This document shows positions 1 to 8,255 of a stretch of DNA of 64,000 bases, piece after piece. Numbering within the stretch: position 1 is the stretch's first letter; the number at the start of each line of letters is the position of its first letter. This DNA is from an uncultured Eggerthellaceae bacterium (GTDB lineage Bacteria > Actinomycetota > Coriobacteriia > Coriobacteriales > Eggerthellaceae), in NCBI GenBank assembly GCA_934617425.1, contig CAKTUD010000001.1:372001-436000 (forward strand), written 5' to 3'. The position numbers and the translations under genes are program-made. A model generated the notes under the pieces. It was not told the origin of the DNA and ran no database searches. It worked only from the letters and a program-made list of their open reading frames with translations.

Positions 1-2
1 TG

Positions 3-1304
3 ACGACGCGCATCGAGGCATTTCTCGATGCGGTTTCCCAATACAGCGCTTCGCAACATGATGAGGCCGAGATCGGGTCGGTCGAAGATGCGCCCGGAGC
101 CGAGATTCCCGAGCGCGCCGCCGAAGAAGTTGGAGTTGCCGCTAAGGCTGTGGATGCCATTGCAGATGATGGCAATCTCGTTTTGCAGTGTGCAACCGAG
201 GGCGATTTGGCCGGCAAAGCGCTTAAGCTACCGTCGGTTGGAATATATGGCCCTGTTGTTGCGGCTTGGCTTGCCGGTAAAGGCTACAAGGTCGAGGAGA
301 TTCCCTTCAACGAAGAATCTGCAGCTCTTGGTCGCGCCGGCTTGATGGAAGGCGAGTACTACACGTTTGCTTCCTTCTTAGGCGTAGCGGCCGCATCGCT
401 TGAGGCTTCGTCCGCGGTGGCGCTTTCGGATTCCGCGAGGGTCGTTTTGCTCCCCTCGAGTGAAGGCGGCGATGCCGATGGGCAGTTCGCGCGGGTGGTT
501 TCTACCGTGCTCGACCGAGCGGGCTACAGCGATTTCAGGATTCTCGCGCCGAAGTTCGAGCAGTATCCGTTTGCGTTGACTGATCCGAAGGGTCTGTTCC
601 GCTGCCTGGTTGCTGCTGATATCTGCTCGGCTGCGCCCGTTTCCGCGCGTGCCGGTTTCGTAAAGGTCGCCGTCGAGGCTGCTCGTCAGGGATTCTCGGA
701 CGAGGCGTTGCTTGGGCTCGCCGATGACGTTTGCGCCGTTAACGAAGCTCGTGCCGCGAAGCGCATCGCCCTGGTGGGCGAGTGGCCGCTTGTTTATTCT
801 GACGAGCTCGTCGCTGGCGCTTGGGGCCGCGTCGAGGTATCGGGCGTGCGCGTCGACCGCATGCCGCTTTCGGAAGCCCTTTGCTTTTTGTGGAAAGACG
901 CCGCCGTCAACCTGGCTGCACCTGCTCCAGGCAAAACGATTTCAGTCGACGACGTGCAACGGATGAACGATTTTGCGGCATGGGCGCAGGATGTTCTTTC
1001 ACGCGTGAGCAAATGCTTGGGCGATGCGTCTTCATTCGATGCCGACGTCCAGGGTCTGCGCCGCATCGCCGACGACGACATCCATTGCCTTATCGGCGGG
1101 TTCGGGCGTTATCGTTACGCGAAAACCAAGAGCGTTCTCGCTCGTGGCGGCGCCGTTATTTCGTCTTCGTCGCTTTACGAGAACACGGGGATTGTCGTTC
1201 GACAGCTTTTGGGACCGTCGGGACGCGTTTTGAACCTGTCCTTCGATGGCGCCCTGAATTCGAGCATCGACGAGCGGCTTTCCGCCTTCTTGCATTATCT
1301 CTAA
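3..1304 (+). CDS. C-terminal part of an acyl-CoA dehydratase activase/HgdB-like protein (tentative)
   Basis: The reading frame is open to the left edge, so the gene starts outside the window and only about 433 C-terminal residues are visible. No signal peptide or membrane segment is seen. The segment with VVLLPSSEGGDADGQFARV, followed by LDRAGY and a later LFRCLVAADI, resembles the C-terminal half of activase-related proteins of the 2-hydroxyacyl-CoA dehydratase family. The later IALVGEWPLVYSDELV stretch also fits the HgdB-like fold. No cysteine cluster typical of the iron-sulfur activase core can be seen in this part. The family call is an inference from residue patterns and could be wrong. 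It converges on the nitroreductase gene on the other strand, about 70 bases away. Confidence 0.4.
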   Translation, partial: TTRIEAFLDAVSQYSASQHDEAEIGSVEDAPGAEIPERAAEEVGVAAKAVDAIADDGNLVLQCATEGDLAGKALKLPSVGIYGPVVAAWLAGKGYKVEEIPFNEESAALGRAGLMEGEYYTFASFLGVAAASLEASSAVALSDSARVVLLPSSEGGDADGQFARVVSTVLDRAGYSDFRILAPKFEQYPFALTDPKGLFRCLVAADICSAAPVSARAGFVKVAVEAARQGFSDEALLGLADDVCAVNEARAAKRIALVGEWPLVYSDELVAGAWGRVEVSGVRVDRMPLSEALCFLWKDAAVNLAAPAPGKTISVDDVQRMNDFAAWAQDVLSRVSKCLGDASSFDADVQGLRRIADDDIHCLIGGFGRYRYAKTKSVLARGGAVISSSSLYENTGIVVRQLLGPSGRVLNLSFDGALNSSIDERLSAFLHYL

Positions 1305-1375
1305 CGGAAGCTGGGCTTTCCTTGCTTACGAGCATGGAGGAAATGGCAACAAGATATGACCGTTTGGGCTTAGCG

Positions 1376-1903
1376 CTATTCGATTGTGCTGACGGCCATT
1401 TTATCCATAGGGATATCGCGTACGGGGAATTCCTCGGTCGTTTGCCCAAGGGCGATGGCGCAGCAAGGAACAAACCCTTCAGGCAGATGCAGCTGGGCAA
1501 CAAGCGATTCGTTTTTCGAAGCGCCGCGAATGCAGCCCCAGATGTCCACGCTGCCAACGCCCAGCTCGGTTGCCTCAAGCGCCATGTTGTGCACGACCAT
1601 GGCTGCGCTCGAGTGCATGGAATTTTCGGCGCCTTCGGGAATCTTCGCGCTTACCAGCACAAGCACGGGTGCGTTGTAGAGCATTTTGCCCGGTTTGCCC
1701 AGTTCTTTCGAACCGGCTTCTTCAAGCTTCGCCAGCAGATCGGCATTGGTGATCACCGTGAGATGCATCGAGTCGAATCGCCCCATCGCAACGGGTGCTG
1801 CTTGCGCGGCTTTCAAAATGAGCTCCATTTGCTTGCTGGTCGGGGCCTCACCGGTGTAGGTGCGCACCGATTTGCGGCGGCAAAGGGTTTCCATGGTTTT
1901 CAT
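1376..1903 (-). CDS. Nitroreductase family protein
   Basis: This 175-residue protein has the short-form nitroreductase layout. The N-terminal RRKSVRTYTGEAPT motif is the FMN-phosphate-binding Arg/Ser region, a middle helix carries AAQAAPVAMGRFDS, and a Gly-rich segment GVGSVDIWG lies near residue 120. Such enzymes bind FMN, usually as homodimers, and reduce nitro groups, quinones or flavins with NAD(P)H; the substrate cannot be read from the sequence. The protein is at the short end of the family (170-220 residues). The start at 1903 has only a weak purine-rich ribosome site, and a second Met three codons later is possible. It is divergent from the MFS gene at 2225. Confidence 0.8.
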   Translation of the reverse strand: MKTMETLCRRKSVRTYTGEAPTSKQMELILKAAQAAPVAMGRFDSMHLTVITNADLLAKLEEAGSKELGKPGKMLYNAPVLVLVSAKIPEGAENSMHSSAAMVVHNMALEATELGVGSVDIWGCIRGASKNESLVAQLHLPEGFVPCCAIALGQTTEEFPVRDIPMDKMAVSTIE

Positions 1904-2224
1904 AGGCGCTCTTTTCTTCGGAGTTCCCTAAACAGGGCTGTCATTTTCATTATTCATTGGAATATGTGAACGTCAATCCATATTTGGCTGCCGTCCTTTC
2001 TCTGTTTTGTACATAAACGCCGCCATCGGTACCGTTTTGCGGTGGAAGTCTTTACTATAGCCCAACGTAAAGGGCCTCTTTCGGGTGCGTGCGCATCTGC
2101 CAAGCGAGGTCTTTTTGTATGTCGGCATATCGTCGTCGCGATGCGTGTGGGCAAAGATCGGCGTGCGAACGCGCAGATCAAGCACGATGACGCGAAACAT
2201 GCCAGCTCGAAAGGAAGACGTCGC
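1904..2224. other. Divergent intergenic region without a gene
   Basis: These 321 bases separate the nitroreductase (leftward) from the MFS transporter (rightward) and must hold both promoters. The sequence ACTATAG near 2054-2060 is a possible -10 element for the rightward gene, but no well-spaced -35 box is visible. Short open frames here lack ribosome sites and have no recognisable protein content. Confidence 0.4.
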
Positions 2225-3571
2225 ATGGAACAGAAAACGGAAAGTTATCAGCGCCAGCGCGCGGCCTATTCGCGCCAGCGCGGTGTCTTTTTGGTTGTGG
2301 GCTCTATCGCCCTGCTGCTTATCGGCGTGATCAACGCATGGGCGATTTTCTCGGACCCCATTTGCGCTGACACCGGATGGGACTCGCAGTACATGACCAA
2401 CACGTTCATGATCAGCATCATCGGCATGTGCGTGGGCTGCCTGCTTTCGTCGGTCGTGCAAACCAAGTGCAAGGGCGAGCCACGCGTGCCCGTTGTGCTC
2501 GGCGCTGTTTTCATGTGCGTCGGGATGATTGCCACCGCTCTTAATTCGTCGATGGGCCCCATGGGCGTCTTTTTGTTCTATGGTGCCTTGGGCGGCATCG
2601 GCGAGGGCTTGGCTTTCAACGCCATCATCACCACGGTCAACCTGTGGTTCCCCGACCGTGTGGGCTTGGCTTCGGGTATCCAGATGTTCGCTTACACATC
2701 GGCGCCTTTGTTTTTGGGGATCCCTCTTGATTCCGCAATGACAGCGTTTGGCTGGCGCGCTACGTTCGTTGGTTTGGGCGTTGCCTACATCGTGATATTG
2801 CTTGCTGCGGCCGCGGTATCCAAGATGCCGCCCTATAACTTGGGTGAATTTTTCCAGGAACCCGCAAAGGCTGCGGATGGCATTGCCGCCGGCGCGCAAG
2901 CAAAGAAAAACCCGCATTATCTTACCGACTTCGGCGTGTCGGCTACTTCCTTTACCGCCCCGCAAGCTATGAAAACCAAGACGTTCTGGATTGGCTTGGC
3001 ATGGTTCATCACCGTTGCGGCCGTTTCGCTGACCCTTATCGGCGAATCGAAGCAGGATGCGCTTTCGCTTGGCGTGGACGCCGGTACGGCTACGTTGCTT
3101 GCCGGCTTGGTTGCAGTGGGCGAAGGCGGCGCGAGCGTCGTCTATGGTTTCTATCTGGACCGATTTGGCCTGATGAGCATGGTTCGCCTGATATCGTGCA
3201 TCTGCGTGCTGGCGTGCGCGCTTATCACGGCGGCATTCGTTACGGGTCAGGGCATGGTCTTCTTTGCCGGCGCAATTGTTCTCACCTGCGCATATGGTGG
3301 CCTGCCTATTTTCAGCGCCACGTTCGCGCTCAAGCGCTTCGGCAAGGATTATTATTCTATGAACTACGCCATCGCCACCACGTGGCTTTCGGTCGGCTCG
3401 GTTCTTAACATGATCATCAACCCCGCGCTGCTGGCTGCGGGCGGCTTGCTTTTCATGTACGGTTTCTTCACGCTGCTGGCCGCGGCAGGTTTGGTGCTGA
3501 TGCTTGTTTTCGTGCGCATGTACCGCAAGGATATGGCAAAGCTGGTTTTAGCTGACGAAGCCCAGGAATAG
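2225..3571 (+). CDS. MFS transporter, OFA (oxalate:formate antiporter-like) family
   Basis: The ATG at 2225 is chosen because AAGGAAG lies just upstream and the protein then starts with a short charged tail before the first membrane helix (residues about 18-40). The 448-residue product has 12 predicted membrane segments. It shows family hallmarks: NAWAIFSDPI in helix 1, an Asn/Trp-rich NLWFPDRVGLASG loop between helices 4 and 5, and a long central loop near residues 215-250. OFA members exchange small organic acids across the cytoplasmic membrane; the substrate here is unknown. The next gene (3830) is a clear paralogue in the same orientation, so the pair arose by tandem duplication. Confidence 0.85.
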   Translation: MEQKTESYQRQRAAYSRQRGVFLVVGSIALLLIGVINAWAIFSDPICADTGWDSQYMTNTFMISIIGMCVGCLLSSVVQTKCKGEPRVPVVLGAVFMCVGMIATALNSSMGPMGVFLFYGALGGIGEGLAFNAIITTVNLWFPDRVGLASGIQMFAYTSAPLFLGIPLDSAMTAFGWRATFVGLGVAYIVILLAAAAVSKMPPYNLGEFFQEPAKAADGIAAGAQAKKNPHYLTDFGVSATSFTAPQAMKTKTFWIGLAWFITVAAVSLTLIGESKQDALSLGVDAGTATLLAGLVAVGEGGASVVYGFYLDRFGLMSMVRLISCICVLACALITAAFVTGQGMVFFAGAIVLTCAYGGLPIFSATFALKRFGKDYYSMNYAIATTWLSVGSVLNMIINPALLAAGGLLFMYGFFTLLAAAGLVLMLVFVRMYRKDMAKLVLADEAQE

Positions 3572-3630
3572 CGTCAGAAAATCTAAAGTCAAGGCACCAT
3601 ATCGCTTGAATTGTCTTTTTGAACGACTAA

Positions 3631-3829
3631 CATAATAAAAGGTTCTGCTCGGGCGGCTGTAAGTAGAGCGTAAGCTCGAAGGAAACAAAAACCTCAGCAG
3701 ATTGAAACCAGGCATCTGGGTGCGTATTGGGAAACTGAATTGCGCGGACGCATGCACGTGATTGTGCAGGCGTCCGCGCTTTTTTTGCGCGCGATGCCGT
3801 CCGCGGCAAGAATGGAATTGGAGGTTGAA
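3631..3829 (+). promoter_or_regulatory. Candidate structured leader (attenuator or riboswitch) before the second MFS gene
   Basis: A -10-like CATAAT at 3631-3636 suggests transcription from about 3643. The RNA could then form a long-range helix: GGTT plus CTGCT at 3641-3649 can pair with AGCAG at about 3696 and AACC at about 3707. Inside is a small GAGC-GTAA-GCTC hairpin flanked by AAGTA and GAAGGAA. A strong terminator (3742-3786) follows and ends only about 43 bases before the start codon. This arrangement fits transcription attenuation. The AAGTA-hairpin-GAAG pattern resembles the glutamine/downstream-peptide RNA fold, but the outer helix does not match it well, so no class is assigned. 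Confidence 0.35.
3742..3786 (+). terminator. Rho-independent terminator
   Basis: GCGCGGACGC (3742-3751) pairs perfectly with GCGTCCGCGC (3770-3779), the loop contains a further TGCAC/GTGCA helix, and seven T residues follow. It ends either the upstream MFS transcript or a leader transcript of the next gene. Confidence 0.9.
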
Positions 3830-5161
3830 ATGCAAGGCGAAAACGAAAATCCTCAGCAGCTACGTGCGGGTTATGCGCGACGAAGAATAACAAGCCTCGC
3901 TATCGGCCTCATCACGCTTTTCATCATGGGCCTTATCTTCGCGTGGTCGATTTTCGCCACGCCGATCGCCAACGACACCGGCTGGGATCCCATGATGCTT
4001 TCGCAGAACTTCCGCATCGTGATGATCTGCCAGGCTGTCGGTTGCATTTTCTCGTCGCTTATCCAACGCCGTTTTCACGGCGAGCCGCGCATTCCTATCA
4101 TCATCGGCGGGGTGATGGTCATTGCCGGCTTTGCTCTGTGCGGCGTTTGCTCGTCGTGGGGCGTCGTTTCGGTGTTCGTGTTCTACGGCGGCGTTGCCGC
4201 TATGGGCGCGGGCATTTCGTTCAACGCCATCCTCACCACGGTCAACTTGTGGTTCCCTGATCGCGTTGGTTTTATTTCCGGTTTGCAGATGTTTGCGTTT
4301 GGCGTGGCGTCGCTTATCTTCGGCGTGATGCTCGACGGCTTCATGAACACCATCGGTTGGCAGCTGACCCTTGTGGGCTTGGGTGCGGTCATCTGCGCGC
4401 TCAACATCGTTGCGGCTGCGATCATCAAGGCGCCGCCGATCAACATCGACGAGATCTTCCCCAGCAAATCGGTCGGCCAGGCTGCTGAGAAAAGCTCTTC
4501 TGTGGTCGAGGCAGCAAAGAATCCTCATTACAAGACCGATTTCTGCGTGTCTAAAAAACAGTTCACCACCACGCAGATGCTCAAGACCCCGGTGTTTTGG
4601 ATCGGTCTTTTCTGGTTCATCTGCGTTGCGAGTATCGGCCTTACGCTTATCGGCGAATCGCGCCAGGATGCGCTCTCTTTGGGCACCGAGGCAACCTTGG
4701 CTACGCTCTTGGTGGGTACGGTGTCGCTTTTCAACGGCGGTATGAGCATCGTGTACGGTTTGCTGCTCGACCGATTTGGCATCGTCAACCATCTGCGTTT
4801 GATGTCGGGTGTTTCGCTTGTCGGCATCTGCATCGTGGCCGCCGCCTTCGCTGTGCAAAGCAGCCCGATGTTCATCGTCGGCGCCTTGGTAGTTGCCATG
4901 GGTTATGGTGGGTTGCCGGTGTTCAGCACCACTTTCACGCTCAATCGCTACGGGCGCCAGTACTATTCCACAAACTGCGCGATCGGCACGGCGTTTTTGG
5001 TGCCCGCCTCGCTGGCGAGTATGGTTTTGGCTCCTGTGTTCATGGGCTCGGGCGGCTTGGGCGAGATGTATACGGGTTTCGTCGGCGTGATGATTTTGGC
5101 GCTTGCGGTGCTGGTCGTGTTCATCCGTCGTTATCGTAAGGAAATGTCTCAACTGGTGTAG
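3830..5161 (+). CDS. MFS transporter, OFA family (paralogue of 2225-3571)
   Basis: The ATG at 3830 follows TTGGAGG at a good distance; an earlier in-frame ATG at 3812 has no ribosome site. The 443-residue product has the same 12-helix plan and the same signature segments as its neighbour, including TLIGESRQDALSLG and NLWFPDRVGFISG. The two proteins can be aligned almost without gaps, with differences concentrated in the N-terminus and the central loop. The role is probably transport of a small carboxylate, but the substrate is unknown. The M20 amidohydrolase 74 bases downstream could act on the imported compound or release it; that link is inference from position only. Confidence 0.85.
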   Translation: MQGENENPQQLRAGYARRRITSLAIGLITLFIMGLIFAWSIFATPIANDTGWDPMMLSQNFRIVMICQAVGCIFSSLIQRRFHGEPRIPIIIGGVMVIAGFALCGVCSSWGVVSVFVFYGGVAAMGAGISFNAILTTVNLWFPDRVGFISGLQMFAFGVASLIFGVMLDGFMNTIGWQLTLVGLGAVICALNIVAAAIIKAPPINIDEIFPSKSVGQAAEKSSSVVEAAKNPHYKTDFCVSKKQFTTTQMLKTPVFWIGLFWFICVASIGLTLIGESRQDALSLGTEATLATLLVGTVSLFNGGMSIVYGLLLDRFGIVNHLRLMSGVSLVGICIVAAAFAVQSSPMFIVGALVVAMGYGGLPVFSTTFTLNRYGRQYYSTNCAIGTAFLVPASLASMVLAPVFMGSGGLGEMYTGFVGVMILALAVLVVFIRRYRKEMSQLV

Positions 5162-5235
5162 TGTTCCTTTTGCGCGGCGTGATATCCTCCGGGGTGTTAT
5201 TCGGCTTACTTTGCGTTATCGCGAAGGAGGATTTC

Positions 5236-6459
5236 ATGACTGCTGCAACAGACTTCATTCGCGAAATGGCGCCGTCGCTTTCGCCGCAAGTGATTGCTTG
5301 GCGGCGCTTTTTCCATCAGTATCCCGAAGTCAGTGGCGAAGAGATATTCACCTCCGCTGCGCTTTGCGCCGAGCTCGAGAAGATGGGCATCCCCTATAAA
5401 CGTCTGCCGGCAGCGCCCGGTATCTCCGCGACGGGGATTATCGCCACCATCAAGGGTACGGCTCCCGATGCGTACGATGACCAGGGGAATCCGCGCCATC
5501 GCATCGCCTTGCGCACCGACGTCGATGGCTTACCGGTGACCGAGCAGACCGGAGCGGTCTATACCTCGCAGAATGCGGGCGTTATGCATGCTTGCGGCCA
5601 CGATTGCCATATGGCTATGATGCTTGGCGCCATCCAGCTGCTGCGCCATATGAGCGATCAGCTTCATGGCGAGGTGCGCGTGCTTTTCCAACCAGCCGAG
5701 GAAAATTCGCTCGGTTCGCGCTACATGATTGCGAACGGCGCGCTCGAAGGCGTCGATGCGATTTACGGCACGCATATTTGGAGCGAGGTTCCCGCGGGCA
5801 AATTCTCCTGCGAACCTGGTCCGCGCATGGCAAATTGCGACTGGTTCGAGATCGATATCAAGGGCGTGAGCGCTCATGGCTCGATGCCTCATCTGGGAAT
5901 CGACGCCATCGTGGTGGGTGCCGAAATCGTCAATTCGTTGCAGGTGTTGGTAAGCCGCGATGTTTCGCCATTCGACCCCGTGGTTATCACGGTGGGGAAA
6001 TTCACGGGCGGAGAAGCGCGCAACATCATCGCCGGCTCGGTCAAGCTCGAAGGCACGGTGCGCACGTGGTCGAGTGAGATGCGCAAGGATATTCCGCAGC
6101 GTATGGAACGCATCGTGCAGGAAGTCGCCAATTCGTTCGGCGCGCAGGCGACGCTTGCCTACACGGCGGGCAACCCGGCTTTGCTCAATGATGCTCATTA
6201 TGCCGAAACCGCTCGTCAAGCGGTTGTCGAAGCACTGGGCGAGGATGCCCTTGCCAGCTATCGCGGCACCCTTTCGGGCGAGGATTTCTCAGAATATCTG
6301 AACGAGATTCCGGGCGTATTCGTTTTCTTGGGAACCAACAATCCCGAAATCGGCGCCACGCATCCGCAGCATAGCTGCTATTACTCGGTCGATGAGGACA
6401 TTTTGGTGCGCGGTTCGATGGTGGCTGCCCAATGGGCCTGCGATCAGCTTGCCGGCTAA
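5236..6459 (+). CDS. M20 family metallo-amidohydrolase (N-acyl amino acid or aminobenzoyl-glutamate type)
   Basis: The ATG at 5236 follows AAGGAGG with a 5-base gap. The 407-residue protein is full length for the M20D subfamily. Metal ligands are visible as MHACGHDCHMAM (Cys and His of the dinuclear site), PAEEN (catalytic Glu and a metal ligand) and the C-terminal ATHPQHS His. The small dimerisation domain contains the conserved VSAHGSMPHLGIDAI segment. Enzymes of this group hydrolyse N-acyl or N-aryl amide bonds of amino acids in the cytoplasm. It may be co-transcribed with the MFS gene upstream, and a terminator follows it. Confidence 0.85.
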   Translation: MTAATDFIREMAPSLSPQVIAWRRFFHQYPEVSGEEIFTSAALCAELEKMGIPYKRLPAAPGISATGIIATIKGTAPDAYDDQGNPRHRIALRTDVDGLPVTEQTGAVYTSQNAGVMHACGHDCHMAMMLGAIQLLRHMSDQLHGEVRVLFQPAEENSLGSRYMIANGALEGVDAIYGTHIWSEVPAGKFSCEPGPRMANCDWFEIDIKGVSAHGSMPHLGIDAIVVGAEIVNSLQVLVSRDVSPFDPVVITVGKFTGGEARNIIAGSVKLEGTVRTWSSEMRKDIPQRMERIVQEVANSFGAQATLAYTAGNPALLNDAHYAETARQAVVEALGEDALASYRGTLSGEDFSEYLNEIPGVFVFLGTNNPEIGATHPQHSCYYSVDEDILVRGSMVAAQWACDQLAG

Positions 6460-6478
6460 AGATATAAATTCATTTGGT

Positions 6479-6515
6479 AAAAAACGCCCCCGATATCGTA
6501 TCGAGGGCGTTTTGT
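6479..6515. terminator. Bidirectional rho-independent terminator
   Basis: AAAAACGCCC and AGGGCGTTTT form the outer stem around a CGATA/TATCG inner stem. T residues follow on the plus strand and the A-run gives T residues on the other strand. It separates the amidohydrolase from the FHA operon. Confidence 0.85.
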
Positions 6516-6608
6516 GGCATTATGAGACGTTGATTATAAGACCTTCGGGTTTTGCAAACGACGCGAAAATGCAGCAGGTAAGCCAGCGAACTGAGTAGGG
6601 GAGCGACA

Positions 6609-7754
6609 ATGGGTCTTTTCTCTCGTTTCGAGAACAAGATGGAAGATGCGGTGGAAGGCGCAGCCAACAACATGGCAAAGGCGCCGATCTCGCCGGTTCA
6701 GATAGAGAAAAAAGCCGAGAAGCAGATGAAGCGCGAGACGATGGTGGGCGCCGGCAAGGAGTTCGCCCCCACGCTCTATACCGTGCTGGTAAATCCCGAT
6801 GACGATCAGCGCCTTTTCGGCTACTACCCAACGCTTGCAGGCGAGATCGAAACGTATCTGCAGGCCAAAGCGGTCGAACAAGGTTTGGTTATGGATGGCC
6901 AGCCGCTGGTCCGTTTCATCGTTGACGATGGTTTGCGTCATGGGAAATTCGACGTCATCGCCGAGCCGGTTGCTGCGCCTATCATCGCGCAGCTGCGCCA
7001 GGAAGAGATGGAGCGTTACGGCTTGGTGGCCCCCGCAAGGCCGGTTGGCCGTCAAGATGCTCGTCAGGACCCATACGCTTATTCCGACGAGCCCCGCTAT
7101 GCGCAAAGCTACGATCAGCCTTACAACACGCCCGCTCAGGGAGAGTACGATCAAGCTGGCTATTACGCACAGCAACCTGCGCAGCAAGCCGCCCCGGCGA
7201 AAAAACCGCCGTTGCCTTATGTACCCGAAGATGAGATCGACTATTCGGTCGACTACGGCGAGTACACTTTTGACAGTCGGGATTTCGACGATTATCGCGA
7301 CTCCGATCAGGACGGGCGTCGCGGCGCGCATGGACGTGCTGCTTCTGCTGCGGCCGCCGGTGCTGTGGCGGGTGCAGCAGCTGGGGCTGCAATAGGCGCT
7401 GCCGGTGCGGCGCAGGCTCCCAACACGGTTGGTTTCGCTGGCGATCAGCAGGTACCAAATCGCAATGCGTCCCATGCGCGTTTGGTGAACATCGCCTATC
7501 AGCGCGCATACGACCTTGGCGCTGCTACGGTCACTGTCGGTCGCGAGTCGTCCAACGATATCACGGTTCAAGATATCAGCGCCAGCCGCCATCACGCTGA
7601 GCTCAAGCTCACGCCGCAGGGCGTATGGGTGATCACCGACCTCGGCTCCACCAACGGCACCATAGTAAATGGCGTTTCCATTGCCACGCAGTCGTTGCAG
7701 TCGGGCGATCGCATCATGATCGGAAAGACCGAATTTCAGTTTATCCAGCAGTAA
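6609..7754 (+). CDS. fhaA: FHA-domain protein with DUF3662 N-terminus (FhaA-like)
   Basis: The 381-residue product starts with the DUF3662 domain (about residues 1-115). A low-complexity linker rich in Tyr, Gln and Ala follows (about 130-270), including an Ala/Gly run near 240-268. A C-terminal forkhead-associated domain (about 285-381) carries VGRESSND, SRHHAEL and DLGSTNGT, the conserved phosphothreonine-binding residues. In other actinobacteria FhaA-type proteins bind phosphorylated partners of the PknB pathway, such as the pseudokinase MviN, and tune peptidoglycan synthesis. It is the first gene of a run encoding FhaB, a PP2C phosphatase, RodA-PBP and PknB, which supports this role. The start follows GGGGAGCGACA. 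Confidence 0.9.
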   Translation: MGLFSRFENKMEDAVEGAANNMAKAPISPVQIEKKAEKQMKRETMVGAGKEFAPTLYTVLVNPDDDQRLFGYYPTLAGEIETYLQAKAVEQGLVMDGQPLVRFIVDDGLRHGKFDVIAEPVAAPIIAQLRQEEMERYGLVAPARPVGRQDARQDPYAYSDEPRYAQSYDQPYNTPAQGEYDQAGYYAQQPAQQAAPAKKPPLPYVPEDEIDYSVDYGEYTFDSRDFDDYRDSDQDGRRGAHGRAASAAAAGAVAGAAAGAAIGAAGAAQAPNTVGFAGDQQVPNRNASHARLVNIAYQRAYDLGAATVTVGRESSNDITVQDISASRHHAELKLTPQGVWVITDLGSTNGTIVNGVSIATQSLQSGDRIMIGKTEFQFIQQ

Positions 7755-7841
7755 CCGCTCGTTATCGTATACCGCGCCAACCGTCCTCACGGCTAGCACA
7801 AACGCAATCAAACCGTACAATCGCTAAACGAGGAGGCTCCA

Positions 7842-8255
7842 TTGATAGACGTCGTGTTGCTTGTCGGGCGTCTGCTGTTCGTCGCATTGCTGTACCTGTT
7901 TTTGTTCGCAATCGTAAAGACGGGTATCGGCCTAGTGCGCGGCCAGCGCAAGAAAGAGCGTACTTGGAACCTTTCGGTCGAAAAAGGCCCCAAGGAATTG
8001 CGTGGTGTATCCATTGTGGTGCGCGGCCCGGTTATCGTGGGACGTAGCCCCAACGCCGATATCGTCATCGGTGCTGGCTATGTTTCGGCACGTCATGCGC
8101 GGTTCTCGCTTATGGGTCAGAACCTTTTCGTTGAAGATCTGGGCTCCACTAACGGCACGGCGGTAAATGGGCAGCGCATCAGCGAGCCCTGCGCTTTGCG
8201 CAACAACGACGTCGTGAATGTGGGCGACGTTTCCATTCGCGTGAGGCACAGCTGA
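7842..8255 (+). CDS. fhaB: Membrane-anchored FHA-domain protein (FhaB-like)
   Basis: A TTG start at 7842 is used because AGGAGG lies seven bases before it and no other start fits. The 137-residue protein has one N-terminal membrane helix (about residues 3-25) with a short basic cytoplasmic linker. An FHA domain follows with VGRSPNAD, SARHARFS and DLGSTNGT. FhaB-type proteins are cytoplasmic-facing readers of PknB-family phosphorylation linked to the division machinery. The gene overlaps the start of the phosphatase gene by one base, indicating translational coupling. Confidence 0.88.
   Translation: MIDVVLLVGRLLFVALLYLFLFAIVKTGIGLVRGQRKKERTWNLSVEKGPKELRGVSIVVRGPVIVGRSPNADIVIGAGYVSARHARFSLMGQNLFVEDLGSTNGTAVNGQRISEPCALRNNDVVNVGDVSIRVRHS

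Noticed and set aside
3641..3710. A glutamine (glnA/downstream-peptide) riboswitch.
   Set aside because: The AAGTA-hairpin-GAAG core is similar, but the outer helix and several conserved positions do not fit, so only a generic structured leader is reported.
3860..5152. A long minus-strand frame of 430 codons rich in His, Arg and Asp.
   Set aside because: It is the antisense shadow of the MFS gene with the typical composition of such shadows and no ribosome site. The same reasoning removes the long frames antisense to the ABC, PdxS and NhaC genes.
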